From: Bacillota bacterium
GTDB lineage: Bacteria > Bacillota > UBA4882 > UBA10575
Length of the DNA stretch: 64,000 nt
NCBI GenBank assembly: GCA_012837715.1
Contig: DUQR01000025.1
Location: 1 to 64,000 of the forward strand
Direction: 5' to 3'
In this document: positions 56,475 to 64,000 of the stretch, piece by piece
How positions within the stretch are numbered: the stretch's first letter is position 1
Layout: each line of letters opens with the position of its first letter
Made by a program: the position numbers and the translations under genes
Notes under the pieces: model-generated
Seen by the model: only the letters and a program-made list of their open reading frames with translations
What the model was told of the DNA's origin: nothing
The model's database searches: none

Positions 56475-56545
56475 CCAAACTTAACCGTAAGTGGAGACCC
56501 ACCCTAGTTAACGCCTGCTTGAACCCGATAACGAAACACCTTTGG

Positions 56546-57283
56546 CTAGTACTCCACCTTCAATAAAGTTAGACCCTGGGGCGGGGCGGTCGGTCCCGCC
56601 CTGCGCCGGTCCCCTTCTGTTAGTATTGCCTTAACTAAACGGGGCTCCTTTTTACCCTCGCCAATCCATAACAAAGTGCCGACGATATTCCGGACCATCT
56701 TATATAAAAAGCCGTTGCCGGTTAGGGTGAAAAAGATCTCTTCCCCCTGTTCCGCCACTTCCACCCGGTCAAGGCGGCGTACGGTCGTGACCACCGAAGA
56801 TCCCGCAGCAGAAAATCCCTTAAAATCATGTTCCCCCACCAAGAAAGCGGCGGCGGTGCGGAGCGGCTCCAACTGAAGGGAACGGGGATAATGGTAGGAA
56901 AAACGGCGGAGAAAAAGGTCAGGCCACCGCCGTCGCGAAACGATATATTGGTAGGTTTTAGATTTGGCTCCGTAACGGGCATGAAAGGAGAGGGGAACTG
57001 CTTCGGCTTGGCAAACAATGAGGTCCGTCGGCAGGCATGAGTTGAGGGCGGCTGGCCAGCGGGTAATGGGAATCGAGGCTTGAGTGGTAAAATTAACCAC
57101 TTGTCCCTTGGCGTGGACACCCGCATCGGTCCGGCCGGCGGCAATCAGTTTCGGCGTCGTACCGGTCAGTTTCTGTAAGGCCTTTTCTAATTCCCCTTGA
57201 ACCGTCCGTTCCCCTTGCCCTTGCCGTTGGTAACCGGTAAAATCCGTTCCCTCATAGGCAATGGTTAATTTGAGATTGACCAG
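56546..57283 (-). CDS. truA: tRNA pseudouridine synthase A, probably with a CTG start
   Basis: 245 residues if read from CTG at 57283, giving (M)VNLKLTIAYEGTDFTGYQR. GAGGAGGGG lies eight bases upstream. No ATG, GTG or TTG occurs in frame until a GTG at 57100, which would delete the first 61 residues, including the catalytic Asp in AAGRTDAGVHAKG. The C-terminal part has FSAAGSSVVTTVRRL, TGNGFLYKMVRNIVGTLLWI and TAPPQGLTLLKVEY. It makes pseudouridine at positions 38-40 of tRNA. It follows ecfT, as in many Firmicutes. Confidence 0.93.
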   Translation of the reverse strand: MVNLKLTIAYEGTDFTGYQRQGQGERTVQGELEKALQKLTGTTPKLIAAGRTDAGVHAKGQVVNFTTQASIPITRWPAALNSCLPTDLIVCQAEAVPLSFHARYGAKSKTYQYIVSRRRWPDLFLRRFSYHYPRSLQLEPLRTAAAFLVGEHDFKGFSAAGSSVVTTVRRLDRVEVAEQGEEIFFTLTGNGFLYKMVRNIVGTLLWIGEGKKEPRLVKAILTEGDRRRAGPTAPPQGLTLLKVEY

Positions 57284-57378
57284 TTTACGCCCCTCCTCTG
57301 CTTTTCATCCCTGCGCTCAAGCCGACACTAGCCGGCATGAACGACTACCCGGAAAATACATCTTGCCGCTCGTTCCTT

Positions 57379-57447
57379 GTCACCCCGGATCGAAGACTAC
57401 CTTGACCGGCATCACCCAGCCTGGGCCGGATGGTGTTCTCCGGCGAC
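57379..57447. repeat. Dispersed intergenic repeat, copy D
   Basis: The plus strand runs from GTCACCCCGGATCGAAGACT through ACCGGCATCACCCAGCCTGG to TGTTCTCCGGCGAC. It lies in the 224-bp gap between ecfT and truA. Flanking pieces GGCATGAACGACTACC (near 57334) and GGCATGGACGACTACC (near 57493) look like further partial copies. Confidence 0.65.
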
Positions 57448-57507
57448 TTGAATTTCTTCGTAAACACCACTTCGTTCAAGGCGGCGGTAACCGGCATGGA
57501 CGACTAC

Positions 57508-58242
57508 CTACCCCATGAGCCGGTATCCCCACCAAAGGAAGAAAAAAAGAGAAAGCAAAACTAGACCTAAGGTATCTTTGCTCCCCCAAGCCAACTCATA
57601 AAGAGACCCCCGAGGCGCCCCTGGCACATAGCCGCGGCTTTCCATCGCTTGGGCAATCTCCAGCGCCCGACGGAGCGCTGAGATGAACAACGGAATGACC
57701 ATGGCCAGCAAGGCCTTTAGTTTCTTGGTCCAATTGGTCTTGAAATTTGCCCCCCGGGCTTGTTGCGCCAACATAATCTCCTGTGCCTCGGTCAAAAGCA
57801 AAGGGAAGAAACTTAAGGCCAGTCCAAGCGCCATGGCAATCTCACCGGTGGGGAGTATCCGCCGCAGCGGCTTGAGGGTAAGCTCCACCCCTTTGATCAG
57901 AGTTAAGGCTTCGGTGACCCCCAACAGCCATGAACTCATCAAAAGGAGATTCAGCATCCGCAAAAGATAGAGAAAAGCGCCAGTTCGTGTCCCCGTCACT
58001 AGATTCAACAAAAAGGTTAAGCCCAAAAGCCAACGGAAGATTCGCACCATCCGCCAGCCCCGCGCCAACGGAAGTCTCGCCCAAATAAAAAGCAGAAGGT
58101 GAAGGGCAAAAAGGAACAATTGCCCAAAGAGACTGTTTTCAGTTAAGGAAAGCGTCGCCCCGACAATCACCACCAGCAATTTCAAACGGGGGTCCCGGGC
58201 ATGCCAGTAGGAAACGGTCGGGAAGTAAGTGATGCTCTTCAT
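57508..58242 (-). CDS. ecfT: ECF transporter transmembrane protein EcfT
   Basis: About 244 residues from MKSITYFPTVSYWHARDPRL (AAAGGAGGG upstream), the typical EcfT start. There are five or so membrane helices. The coupling motifs appear as AQQARGANFKTNWTKKLKAL and RRALEIAQAMESRGYVPGAP (Ala-Arg-Gly and its repeat). It links the two ATPases to various vitamin-binding S components, none of which lies in this window. Confidence 0.94.
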   Translation of the reverse strand: MKSITYFPTVSYWHARDPRLKLLVVIVGATLSLTENSLFGQLFLFALHLLLFIWARLPLARGWRMVRIFRWLLGLTFLLNLVTGTRTGAFLYLLRMLNLLLMSSWLLGVTEALTLIKGVELTLKPLRRILPTGEIAMALGLALSFFPLLLTEAQEIMLAQQARGANFKTNWTKKLKALLAMVIPLFISALRRALEIAQAMESRGYVPGAPRGSLYELAWGSKDTLGLVLLSLFFFLWWGYRLMG

Positions 58243-59075
58243 GGGCCTGACCCTCCTTTCATCCTCTCCCCGCAAAAACGGTTTAATTCGGCCCAAGCCT
58301 GTTCCTCCGATTCCTGGGCCGCTGCCACCGGCGCCCCGGCGGCCTCTAAACGGTAGAGGAGGGAGAGTAGGAAGGGTAATTCCAAATTATACGCCCTGAG
58401 TGTATCTACTTTTTCAACCAAGCCCCCCCAGGTCGTATCGGCCGCCAATCGCCCATCGACCAGAAGGAGCACCCGTTGGGTCAGGGAAAACAGAAAATCC
58501 GGATCATGGGAAGCAACCAGTAAGCCAATGCCGGTTTCCGCCTTAATCTTCCGTAAAGTTGTGATTAATGCAGTTTGACCCGGACCATCCAGACCAATTG
58601 TCGGCTCATCCAATAATAAAAAACCGGGTTTCATCGCCAAGGCGGCTGCCAAAGCGACCCGGCGTTGTTCCCCTCCGGACAACTGAAAGGGAGAAACCGT
58701 CCAGCGCTCTTTTTTCAGATCGACGGCAGTCAAAGCCCAGTCTACCCGGGCCGCCACTTCCGCCGCCTCCATATCCAGATTCTCCGGTCCAAAGGCTACT
58801 TCCTCCCGAACGGTAGCGGCAAAAAAACCCCGTTGGGGTTCTTGAATCGCAAGGACCACCGGTCCTTCCCCACCGTCCACCGTAACCGAGCCGGAAGTCG
58901 GTTTGATTAACCCGGCCAGGGTCCGGAGGAGAGTTGACTTGCCCGAACCGATGGGTCCCAGTAACGCGGCGGCGGCTCCCCCTTTTAAATGAAGAGTGAC
59001 GCCGCTTAAAGCTGTTTTCTTTGCTTCCCCATCCCTGGAAAAGACCACAGTAAGCTCTTTTGCGTTTATTTCCAT
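58239..59075 (-). CDS. ecfA2: ECF transporter ATPase EcfA2
   Basis: The 278-residue ABC ATPase has GPIGSGKSTLLRTLAG, LSGGEQRRVALAAALAM, FLLLDEPTIGLDGPGQ and VASHD. It forms a heterodimer with EcfA1 under EcfT. It overlaps ecfA1 by ten bases and ecfT by four. Several Q-loop and stalk positions are divergent but intact. Confidence 0.93.
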   Translation of the reverse strand: MEINAKELTVVFSRDGEAKKTALSGVTLHLKGGAAAALLGPIGSGKSTLLRTLAGLIKPTSGSVTVDGGEGPVVLAIQEPQRGFFAATVREEVAFGPENLDMEAAEVAARVDWALTAVDLKKERWTVSPFQLSGGEQRRVALAAALAMKPGFLLLDEPTIGLDGPGQTALITTLRKIKAETGIGLLVASHDPDFLFSLTQRVLLLVDGRLAADTTWGGLVEKVDTLRAYNLELPFLLSLLYRLEAAGAPVAAAQESEEQAWAELNRFCGERMKGGSGP

Positions 59076-59875
59076 AACACTGACACCAATTCATCTTCAT
59101 TCGTAACCACCGGTTCTTTAACCCCCAGCCGATCAGCGGCTTCTGTCGCCGGCGGTAGGGTTATTCCCCAGGCGCGGGCTTGCTCCGGCATGGCTAAAAG
59201 TTCCCCCGGTGGACCGGTCCAGACTGCCCGGCCGTTCTCCATCACCAGCACCAAGTCGGCGGATAAAACTTCCGCTAAGCCATGGGTGAACCAGATCATA
59301 CTCTGACCCTGATCCCGTAAATCTTGCCAAAACCGGGTGATCCGCTGCTTCGCCCCTGGATCAAGCATGGCCAGCGGCTCATCGACCAGGATCAGTTTGG
59401 GTTTTAAAACCCAAACATCGGCCAAAGAAAGTAATCGTTTCTCGCCCCCCGACAAGGAATGGGGGTCGGCGTTTCTTAAAGTTTCCAGCCCAAAATAGGA
59501 TAAGCCCAGACCGACCGTCTGCCGGATCACTTCCGATGACAAAGTGCGGTTCTCCACGCCGAAGGCGATTTCCCGTTCCACGGTCGCCGCGACAAACTGG
59601 TTGTCCGGCTGCTGAAAGACCATTCCCACCTGGCGATAGATATATCTCAGCTCTTCTTCGTTGGCCGTGGAATAACCATCCACCAAAACTTGGCCGGTCG
59701 TAGGCTTCAGGAGACCGCAACACAAACGGGCCAGGGTTGATTTCCCCGACCCGTTAGCGCCCAGCACACCGAGAAAGGTTCCTGGTTCAAGCACCAGATT
59801 AACCTGACAAACCCCGGTTGTTAACGAGCCGGGGTAGCAGTAGGAGACCTGATCTAAAATGAAAAATGGCGCCAT
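59066..59875 (-). CDS. ecfA1: ECF transporter ATPase EcfA1
   Basis: The 269-residue ABC ATPase has GANGSGKSTLARLCCGLLKP, the VGMVFQQPDNQFVAATVERE Q-loop typical of EcfA proteins, LSGGEKRLLSLADVWVL and LILVDEPLAMLDPGAK. It lies five bases after rplQ, continuing the ribosomal operon. Confidence 0.93.
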   Translation of the reverse strand: MAPFFILDQVSYCYPGSLTTGVCQVNLVLEPGTFLGVLGANGSGKSTLARLCCGLLKPTTGQVLVDGYSTANEEELRYIYRQVGMVFQQPDNQFVAATVEREIAFGVENRTLSSEVIRQTVGLGLSYFGLETLRNADPHSLSGGEKRLLSLADVWVLKPKLILVDEPLAMLDPGAKQRITRFWQDLRDQGQSMIWFTHGLAEVLSADLVLVMENGRAVWTGPPGELLAMPEQARAWGITLPPATEAADRLGVKEPVVTNEDELVSVLWK

Positions 59876-59880
59876 CGTGC

Positions 59881-60219
59881 TTAGACTAACTCAATTATCG
59901 CCATGGGCGCCGCATCCCCGCGGCGGGGACCTAATTTGACCACCCGGGTGTAACCCCCGTTCCGCTCGGTATAACGGGTGGCAATCTCATCAAACAACTT
60001 CTTGACCACGGCTTTATCCGTAATCACCTTAGCCGCTTCCCGGCGGGCGTGGAGATCTCCTTGTTTTCCTAAGGTGATCAGCTTTTCAGCCAGGATCCGG
60101 ATCTCTTTGGCTTTCATTTCTGTCGTTTCGATCTTACCGTAGGTAAAAAGATCGCTCACCTGGTTACGAAAAAGCGCTTTCCTGTGGCCCATCTGACGGC
60201 CAAACCGTCGTAAGGTCAT
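59881..60219 (-). CDS. rplQ: 50S ribosomal protein L17
   Basis: 112 residues: [20 protein letters not shown] at the start, [10 protein letters not shown]-type tRNA-tunnel segment ([20 protein letters not shown]) and [20 protein letters not shown] at the end. Its place after rpoA is standard. Confidence 0.97.
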   Translation of the reverse strand: MTLRRFGRQMGHRKALFRNQVSDLFTYGKIETTEMKAKEIRILAEKLITLGKQGDLHARREAAKVITDKAVVKKLFDEIATRYTERNGGYTRVVKLGPRRGDAAPMAIIELV

Positions 60220-60298
60220 GGTAATTCCCTCCTTCAGGATAATAAATTGAACCGCAATTCTTTTATAAACTTTTTAAACAAAAGATTGGTGGAAGGAA

Positions 60299-61243
60299 TT
60301 ATTCTTCCGACTTGCGGAGGGAGAGATTAAGGGCTGCTAACTTCTGCTCCACTTCCTCCAGGGATTTCTTCCCTAGATTTCGCACCTTCATCATATCCTC
60401 CGGCGTCTTTTTAATTAATTCTTGCACCGTATTGATTCCGGCTCTCTTTAGGCAATTATAGGACCGGACCGACAAATCCAGCTCTTCAATGTTCATCTCC
60501 AAGATTTTATCCTTGGACTCTTCTTCTTTTTCCACCATAATCTCGGTTTCACTCACCGAATCGCTCAAGTTAACAAAGAGCATCAAGTGTTCGGTCAGAA
60601 TCTTCGCTGCCAAACTCACCGCTTCCACCGGATTAATACTACCGCTGGTCCACAACTCCAGAACAAGTCGATCGTAGTCCGTAATCTGGCCGACGCGGGT
60701 ATTTTCCACTACATAATTCACTTTATGCACCGGAGTAAAGATCGAATCCACCGGAATAACGCCGATCACATCCTCCGGATTTTTGTTCCGCTCGGCAGTA
60801 ACATATCCTCTTCCTTTGTCAAAGGTAATTTCCATCACCAAGCTGCCGCCTTCACTGACGGTGGCAATATGATGATCCGGGTTTAAAATCTCCACATCAC
60901 TAGGAACCTCAATATCACCGGCCAAAACTTTTCTACTCTCCCTCACCTCAAGGCGGGCGACAGTCGGGCCTTCTCCGTGCAGTTTTACCAGTAACTCTTT
61001 AAGGTTCAAAATAATTTCGGCGGTATCTTCCACCACACCCGGAATAGTGGAGAACTCATGGAGAACCCCTTCGATCTTGATCGCGGTAACCGCTGCTCCC
61101 GGCAGAGAAGAAAGTAACACCCGCCGGAGCGAATTACCCAAGGTTGTACCATAGCCTCTTTCCAAAGGCTCGACAATAAACCGGCCGTACCGATCATCTT
61201 TGATTTCGTCAATCGTCACCTTTGGCTTTTCGATTTCAATCAT
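60299..61243 (-). CDS. rpoA: RNA polymerase alpha subunit
   Basis: 314 residues. The N-terminal dimerisation domain contains [20 protein letters not shown] and [21 protein letters not shown] linker follows ([11 protein letters not shown]), then the C-terminal domain that contacts UP elements and activators ([34 protein letters not shown]). Confidence 0.98.
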   Translation of the reverse strand: MIEIEKPKVTIDEIKDDRYGRFIVEPLERGYGTTLGNSLRRVLLSSLPGAAVTAIKIEGVLHEFSTIPGVVEDTAEIILNLKELLVKLHGEGPTVARLEVRESRKVLAGDIEVPSDVEILNPDHHIATVSEGGSLVMEITFDKGRGYVTAERNKNPEDVIGVIPVDSIFTPVHKVNYVVENTRVGQITDYDRLVLELWTSGSINPVEAVSLAAKILTEHLMLFVNLSDSVSETEIMVEKEEESKDKILEMNIEELDLSVRSYNCLKRAGINTVQELIKKTPEDMMKVRNLGKKSLEEVEQKLAALNLSLRKSEE

Positions 61244-61288
61244 ACAAAAGCCTCCCTTCTATCCTTAGGTCCGGCTTAGACCATGAGT

Positions 61289-61915
61289 TTAACGGGAGTA
61301 AAGCTCGACAATGAGATGTTCCTCAACCGGAACGTCGATCTGTTCCCGCGAAGGTATAGAATTTACCCGGGCGGTCCAGCTATTGGTATCCAATTCTAAC
61401 CATTCAGGAATATTTTGGCCGTTATTGGCCTCAAGAATACCTTTGATTAAGGTAGAATTAGTCGCCGTTTCTTTGAGCGTAATCTCATCGCCCGGTTTCA
61501 CTTGATAAGAAGGGATGTTGACCTTGCGCCCGTTCACACGGAAGAAACCGTGTCGGACCAGTTGTCGGGCTTCCCGCCGGGAACCGGCCAGTCTTAAACG
61601 GTAAACCACATTATCCAACCGGGTTTCTAACAGTTGCAGTAAATTTTCACCGGTAATCCCCTTTTTCCTTTCGGCAAGCTCAAAATAGCGGGCAAATTGA
61701 GCTTCCAGAATTCCGTAGATCCGGCGGAGTTTCTGTTTTTCCCGGAGCTGTAATCCGTATTCGGATAACTTCCTTCTACCCTGTCCATGCTGGCCCGGAC
61801 CATAGCTTCTCCGGTTAAAACTACATTTTTCAGAAAGGCAACGGTCGCCTTTGAGAAAAAGTTTCTCCCCCTCGCGACGACACAATTTACAAACCGAACC
61901 GATATATCTTGCCAT
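61289..61915 (-). CDS. rpsD: 30S ribosomal protein S4
   Basis: 208 residues. The N-terminal zinc knuckle is present (CKLCRREGE and [11 protein letters not shown]). The S4 RNA-binding domain includes [20 protein letters not shown] and [20 protein letters not shown]. It nucleates 30S assembly and often represses its own operon. Confidence 0.97.
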   Translation of the reverse strand: MARYIGSVCKLCRREGEKLFLKGDRCLSEKCSFNRRSYGPGQHGQGRRKLSEYGLQLREKQKLRRIYGILEAQFARYFELAERKKGITGENLLQLLETRLDNVVYRLRLAGSRREARQLVRHGFFRVNGRKVNIPSYQVKPGDEITLKETATNSTLIKGILEANNGQNIPEWLELDTNSWTARVNSIPSREQIDVPVEEHLIVELYSR

Positions 61916-61936
61916 CTAGTAATACACCTCCTCTAG

Positions 61937-62332
61937 TTAGACGCGGCGCCGTTTTGGTGGACGGCAGCCATTATGGGGAATCGGAGTAACGTCTTTGATC
62001 ATACTCACTTCCAAACCGGCTGCTTGTAAAGAGCGGATCGCCGCTTCCCGCCCGGCGCCCGGTCCTTTCACATAAACCTCAACCTGTTTCAGACCATATT
62101 CCATCGCGGCCTTCGCGGCGGTTTCTGCCGCCATTCCCGCAGCGTATGGAGTGTTTTTCCGTGAGCCTTTAAAGCCCATCGACCCGGCGGAAGACCAGGA
62201 CAGGACATTACCGTTTTGATCTGAGATAGTGATGAGTGTATTATTAAATGTAGATTTGATATGCGCTGCGCCGTTCTCTACATATTTCTTCTCTCTTCTT
62301 CTCGTTCTCGTTCCTTTGCGTGGAGACGCCAT
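61937..62332 (-). CDS. rpsK: 30S ribosomal protein S11
   Basis: 131 residues: [40 protein letters not shown] and the C-terminal [18 protein letters not shown], all highly conserved. It sits on the 30S platform. Confidence 0.98.
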   Translation of the reverse strand: MASPRKGTRTRRREKKYVENGAAHIKSTFNNTLITISDQNGNVLSWSSAGSMGFKGSRKNTPYAAGMAAETAAKAAMEYGLKQVEVYVKGPGAGREAAIRSLQAAGLEVSMIKDVTPIPHNGCRPPKRRRV

Positions 62333-62346
62333 TTGTTATCCCTCCT

Positions 62347-62718
62347 TTATGCCTTTTTCCTGCGTCCTACAGTTTTGACCGGGCCTTTTCTGGTGCGGGC
62401 GTTGGTTTTCGTCCGCTGCCCCCGGACCGGTAACCCTCGACGGTGACGGAGTCCACGATAACTCCCGATTTCAATCAGACGTTTGACGTTCATGTTCTCT
62501 TCCCGTCGGAGGTCCCCCTCCACCTTATATTCATGGTCAATTACTTCACGCAGCCGCGAAATTTCATCTTCGGTCAGGTCCCGTACTCTCGTATCCGGGC
62601 TTACTCCGGTTTTCGCCAGAATCTCCCGGGACAAGGTTAACCCAATACCATAAATATAAGTCAAAGCAATCTCTAACCGTTTATCCCTTGGTAAATCTAC
62701 ACCGGCAATACGTGCCAC
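62347..62718 (-). CDS. rpsM: 30S ribosomal protein S13
   Basis: 123 residues: [34 protein letters not shown] and the C-terminal [20 protein letters not shown], ending in a basic tail. It contacts 23S rRNA and the P-site tRNA. Confidence 0.98.
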   Translation of the reverse strand: MARIAGVDLPRDKRLEIALTYIYGIGLTLSREILAKTGVSPDTRVRDLTEDEISRLREVIDHEYKVEGDLRREENMNVKRLIEIGSYRGLRHRRGLPVRGQRTKTNARTRKGPVKTVGRRKKA

Positions 62719-62734
62719 TTAAGCTTCCCTCCTT

Positions 62735-62848
62735 TTATCCCTGTTTCTGCTTATGCTTAGGATTACTACAGATCACCATAACCCGCCCTTTTCGACGGAT
62801 AATCTTACAATGCTCACAAATTGGTTTCACTGACGGAGCAACTTTCAA
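62735..62848 (-). CDS. rpmJ: 50S ribosomal protein L36
   Basis: This 37-residue gene starts at a TTG with GAGGAGG eight bases upstream: (M)[20 protein letters not shown] then [16 protein letters not shown]. The zinc-binding residues Cys11, Cys14, Cys27 and His32 are all present, so this is the zinc-binding form. The protein is too short for ordinary ORF calling. It sits between infA and rpsM as expected. Confidence 0.95.
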   Translation of the reverse strand: MKVAPSVKPICEHCKIIRRKGRVMVICSNPKHKQKQG

Positions 62849-62915
62849 TGTGGTACCTCCTCACATTTGCTAATTAAAAACTACCCAAAACGAGGGAAAG
62901 GCAAAGAAAGAAGGA

Positions 62916-63134
62916 TTATTTATAACGATAGATAATACGGCCGCGGGTTAAATCGTAGGGTGACAACTCCACCATCACCCGATCTCCGGCAAGAATCTTA
63001 ATGAAATTCATCCGCATCTTCCCGGAAATATGAGCCAATACTTTATGCCCGTTCGCCAGTTCCACCCGGAACATCGCATTCGGTAACGGCTCAATTACCG
63101 TCCCCTCTACTTCGATAATATCATCTTTCCCCAA
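62916..63134 (-). CDS. infA: Translation initiation factor IF-1
   Basis: The 72-residue OB-fold protein [20 protein letters not shown], with [20 protein letters not shown] and [20 protein letters not shown], matches IF-1 throughout. It overlaps the KOW gene upstream by 14 bases. Confidence 0.98.
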   Translation of the reverse strand: MGKDDIIEVEGTVIEPLPNAMFRVELANGHKVLAHISGKMRMNFIKILAGDRVMVELSPYDLTRGRIIYRYK

Positions 63135-63438
63135 GGCTTACCTCTCCTTCCTTTTGATTTTCCCCCAAACGCTGGATAGCGTCGACGATCTCTTCATCCG
63201 TCACCCGGTCTCCGGCGGACAGTTTGGCGGTGAGCTCCGCGGCCACCTGAAGCGTAAAGGCCAGATGTTTACAGTTTTTCTTTTTTGGTTTGAGCACGGA
63301 ACGTTTGCGTCCGTCCGCCACCAAGACATGGTCATCACCGAGTAAAGCGATGATCAGGAATGTATTCCCTGTGTCCCGTCCCTGCTTGGAAATGACCAAC
63401 TGCCCCAAGCGGGGTTGGGTCACCGCCGTTTTCACCAT
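63121..63438 (-). CDS. KOW-domain RNA-binding protein (L14e-like)
   Basis: 105 residues. The N-terminal KOW-like segment is [20 protein letters not shown], and [20 protein letters not shown] follows. Similar small proteins between map and infA in Firmicutes are annotated as L14e/KOW RNA-binding proteins of unknown role. The C-terminal third is acidic and helical. It overlaps both map and infA, so it is translated with them. Confidence 0.85.
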   Translation of the reverse strand: MVKTAVTQPRLGQLVISKQGRDTGNTFLIIALLGDDHVLVADGRKRSVLKPKKKNCKHLAFTLQVAAELTAKLSAGDRVTDEEIVDAIQRLGENQKEGEVSLGER

Positions 63439-64000
63439 CGAATCATTCCCCCGTTTCCTCCCTGAAGCTCCGTTACCCGGGTTAAAATCTCCGGATCCCC
63501 CGCCGTCACCAATACGGTATGTTCAAAATGGGCTGAGTATGACCCGTCCATTGTTGTTACCGTCCATTGGTCCGTCGGGCTAACCTTAACCTGATAGGCT
63601 CCGGCATTAACCATTGGTTCGATCGCTAACGTCATCCCCGGTTTTAAAACCGGATCATAACGGTAAAGGGAAGAAACGTAGTTAGGAACTTGTGGTTCTT
63701 CGTGCATTGCTTGCCCGATGCCATGACCGACAAAATCGCGCACCACCGAAAAACCGCTTTCCTCCACATGTTTTTGGATCGCCCGGGAGATGTCGGACAA
63801 CCGGTTACCAGCCCGGGCCTGATTAATCCCCTGCCACAAAGCCTCCCGCGTGACCGTCATCAACCGCCGGTGTTTCAGGGCAACTTCACCTACCCCTACT
63901 GTTACCGCCGCATCGCCATAATATCCTTTATAGACCACACCAAAATCTAAACCGACAATATCCCCGTTTTTCAACAGCCGCGGTCCGGGGATACCGTGCA
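63432..64000 (-). CDS. map: Methionine aminopeptidase, C-terminal part (cut by window edge)
   Basis: The reading frame is open to the window end, where it starts HGIPGPRLLKNGDIVGLDFG; roughly the first 60 residues lie outside. The five metal ligands of type I enzymes are visible: Asp in GLDFGVVYKGY, Asp in YGDAAVTV, His in VGHGIGQAMHEEP, Glu in LAIEPMVNAG and Glu in AHFEHTVLV. It removes N-terminal methionine from new proteins. Confidence 0.96.
   Translation of the reverse strand, partial: HGIPGPRLLKNGDIVGLDFGVVYKGYYGDAAVTVGVGEVALKHRRLMTVTREALWQGINQARAGNRLSDISRAIQKHVEESGFSVVRDFVGHGIGQAMHEEPQVPNYVSSLYRYDPVLKPGMTLAIEPMVNAGAYQVKVSPTDQWTVTTMDGSYSAHFEHTVLVTAGDPEILTRVTELQGGNGGMIRW

Noticed and set aside
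56722-57144. 140-codon ORF overlapping truA
   Set aside because: It is the +1 frame of truA; the true frame carries all TruA motifs.
57181-57250. Suspected frameshift at the truA N-terminus
   Set aside because: Recounting the A run (four As) keeps the N-terminal and C-terminal parts in one frame; only the start codon is unusual.

Overview
The window reads as a chromosomal segment of a Firmicutes-type bacterium. It carries an rpmJ-rpsM-rpsK-rpsD-rpoA-rplQ-ecfA-ecfA-ecfT-truA gene order, sigma-A-type promoters, strong AGGAGG ribosome sites, a TRAP-controlled trp operon, and an N-ATPase-like V-type ATPase operon. Several features suggest a two-membrane (diderm) anaerobe. These are a Lol-like ABC transporter with a LolA-like carrier and two predicted outer-membrane beta-barrels, a solute-binding protein with a cleavable rather than a lipoprotein signal, a tungsten aldehyde:ferredoxin oxidoreductase, and rubrerythrin. 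A Limnochordia/Hydrogenispora-like lineage would fit, but that assignment is inference.

Layout. 1-2.5 kb: edge of an IS3-like element next to a 5'-truncated Fe-S protein, followed by an aldehyde:ferredoxin oxidoreductase. 2.6-8.2 kb (minus): TPR protein, ABC ATPase, FtsX/LolC-type permease, LolA-like protein and two beta-barrel candidates. 8.5-10.7 kb: two paralogous NarL-type sensor kinases, the first-transcribed one with a degenerate ATPase domain. An ~84-nt leader element with a GNRA hairpin precedes both this pair and the envelope operon. 11-21.3 kb: sugar or AI-2-like ABC uptake and catabolic genes (binding protein, ATPase, two permeases, 2-hydroxyacid dehydrogenase, LsrK-like kinase, class II aldolase, iron alcohol dehydrogenase) with a SorC regulator. 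21.5-30 kb: nine-gene V-type ATPase operon with Na+ ligands in its K subunit. 30.2-35.8 kb: AtpZ-like protein, B12-binding protein, opine-dehydrogenase-like protein and aconitase-family hydratase.

35.8-36.4 kb: intergenic region holding a tRNA-Arg 3' fragment and a dispersed repeat. 36.4-39.6 kb (plus): binding lipoprotein and chemoreceptor. 39.7-49.7 kb (minus): rubrerythrin, NptA-type transporter, deoC, glmM, DJ-1/PfpI protein, gltX, mazEF-type toxin-antitoxin, thiN, rpsI and rplM. 49.9-56.5 kb (plus): mtrB (TRAP), a TRAP-binding leader and attenuator, and trpEDCFBA without trpG. 56.5-64 kb (minus): truA, ecfT, two ecfA genes, rplQ, rpoA, rpsD, rpsK, rpsM, rpmJ, infA, a KOW protein and map (cut by the window edge).

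Strongest observations: (i) a self-contained TRAP-trp module with exactly eleven G/T-AG triplets in one 5-nt register, placed between truA and rplM; (ii) a Lol-like export operon with beta-barrel partners; (iii) a repeated leader RNA candidate linking that operon to a kinase/degenerate-kinase pair; (iv) a family of four ~70-bp intergenic inverted repeats, one of which forms a long hairpin over the trpE-trpD junction.
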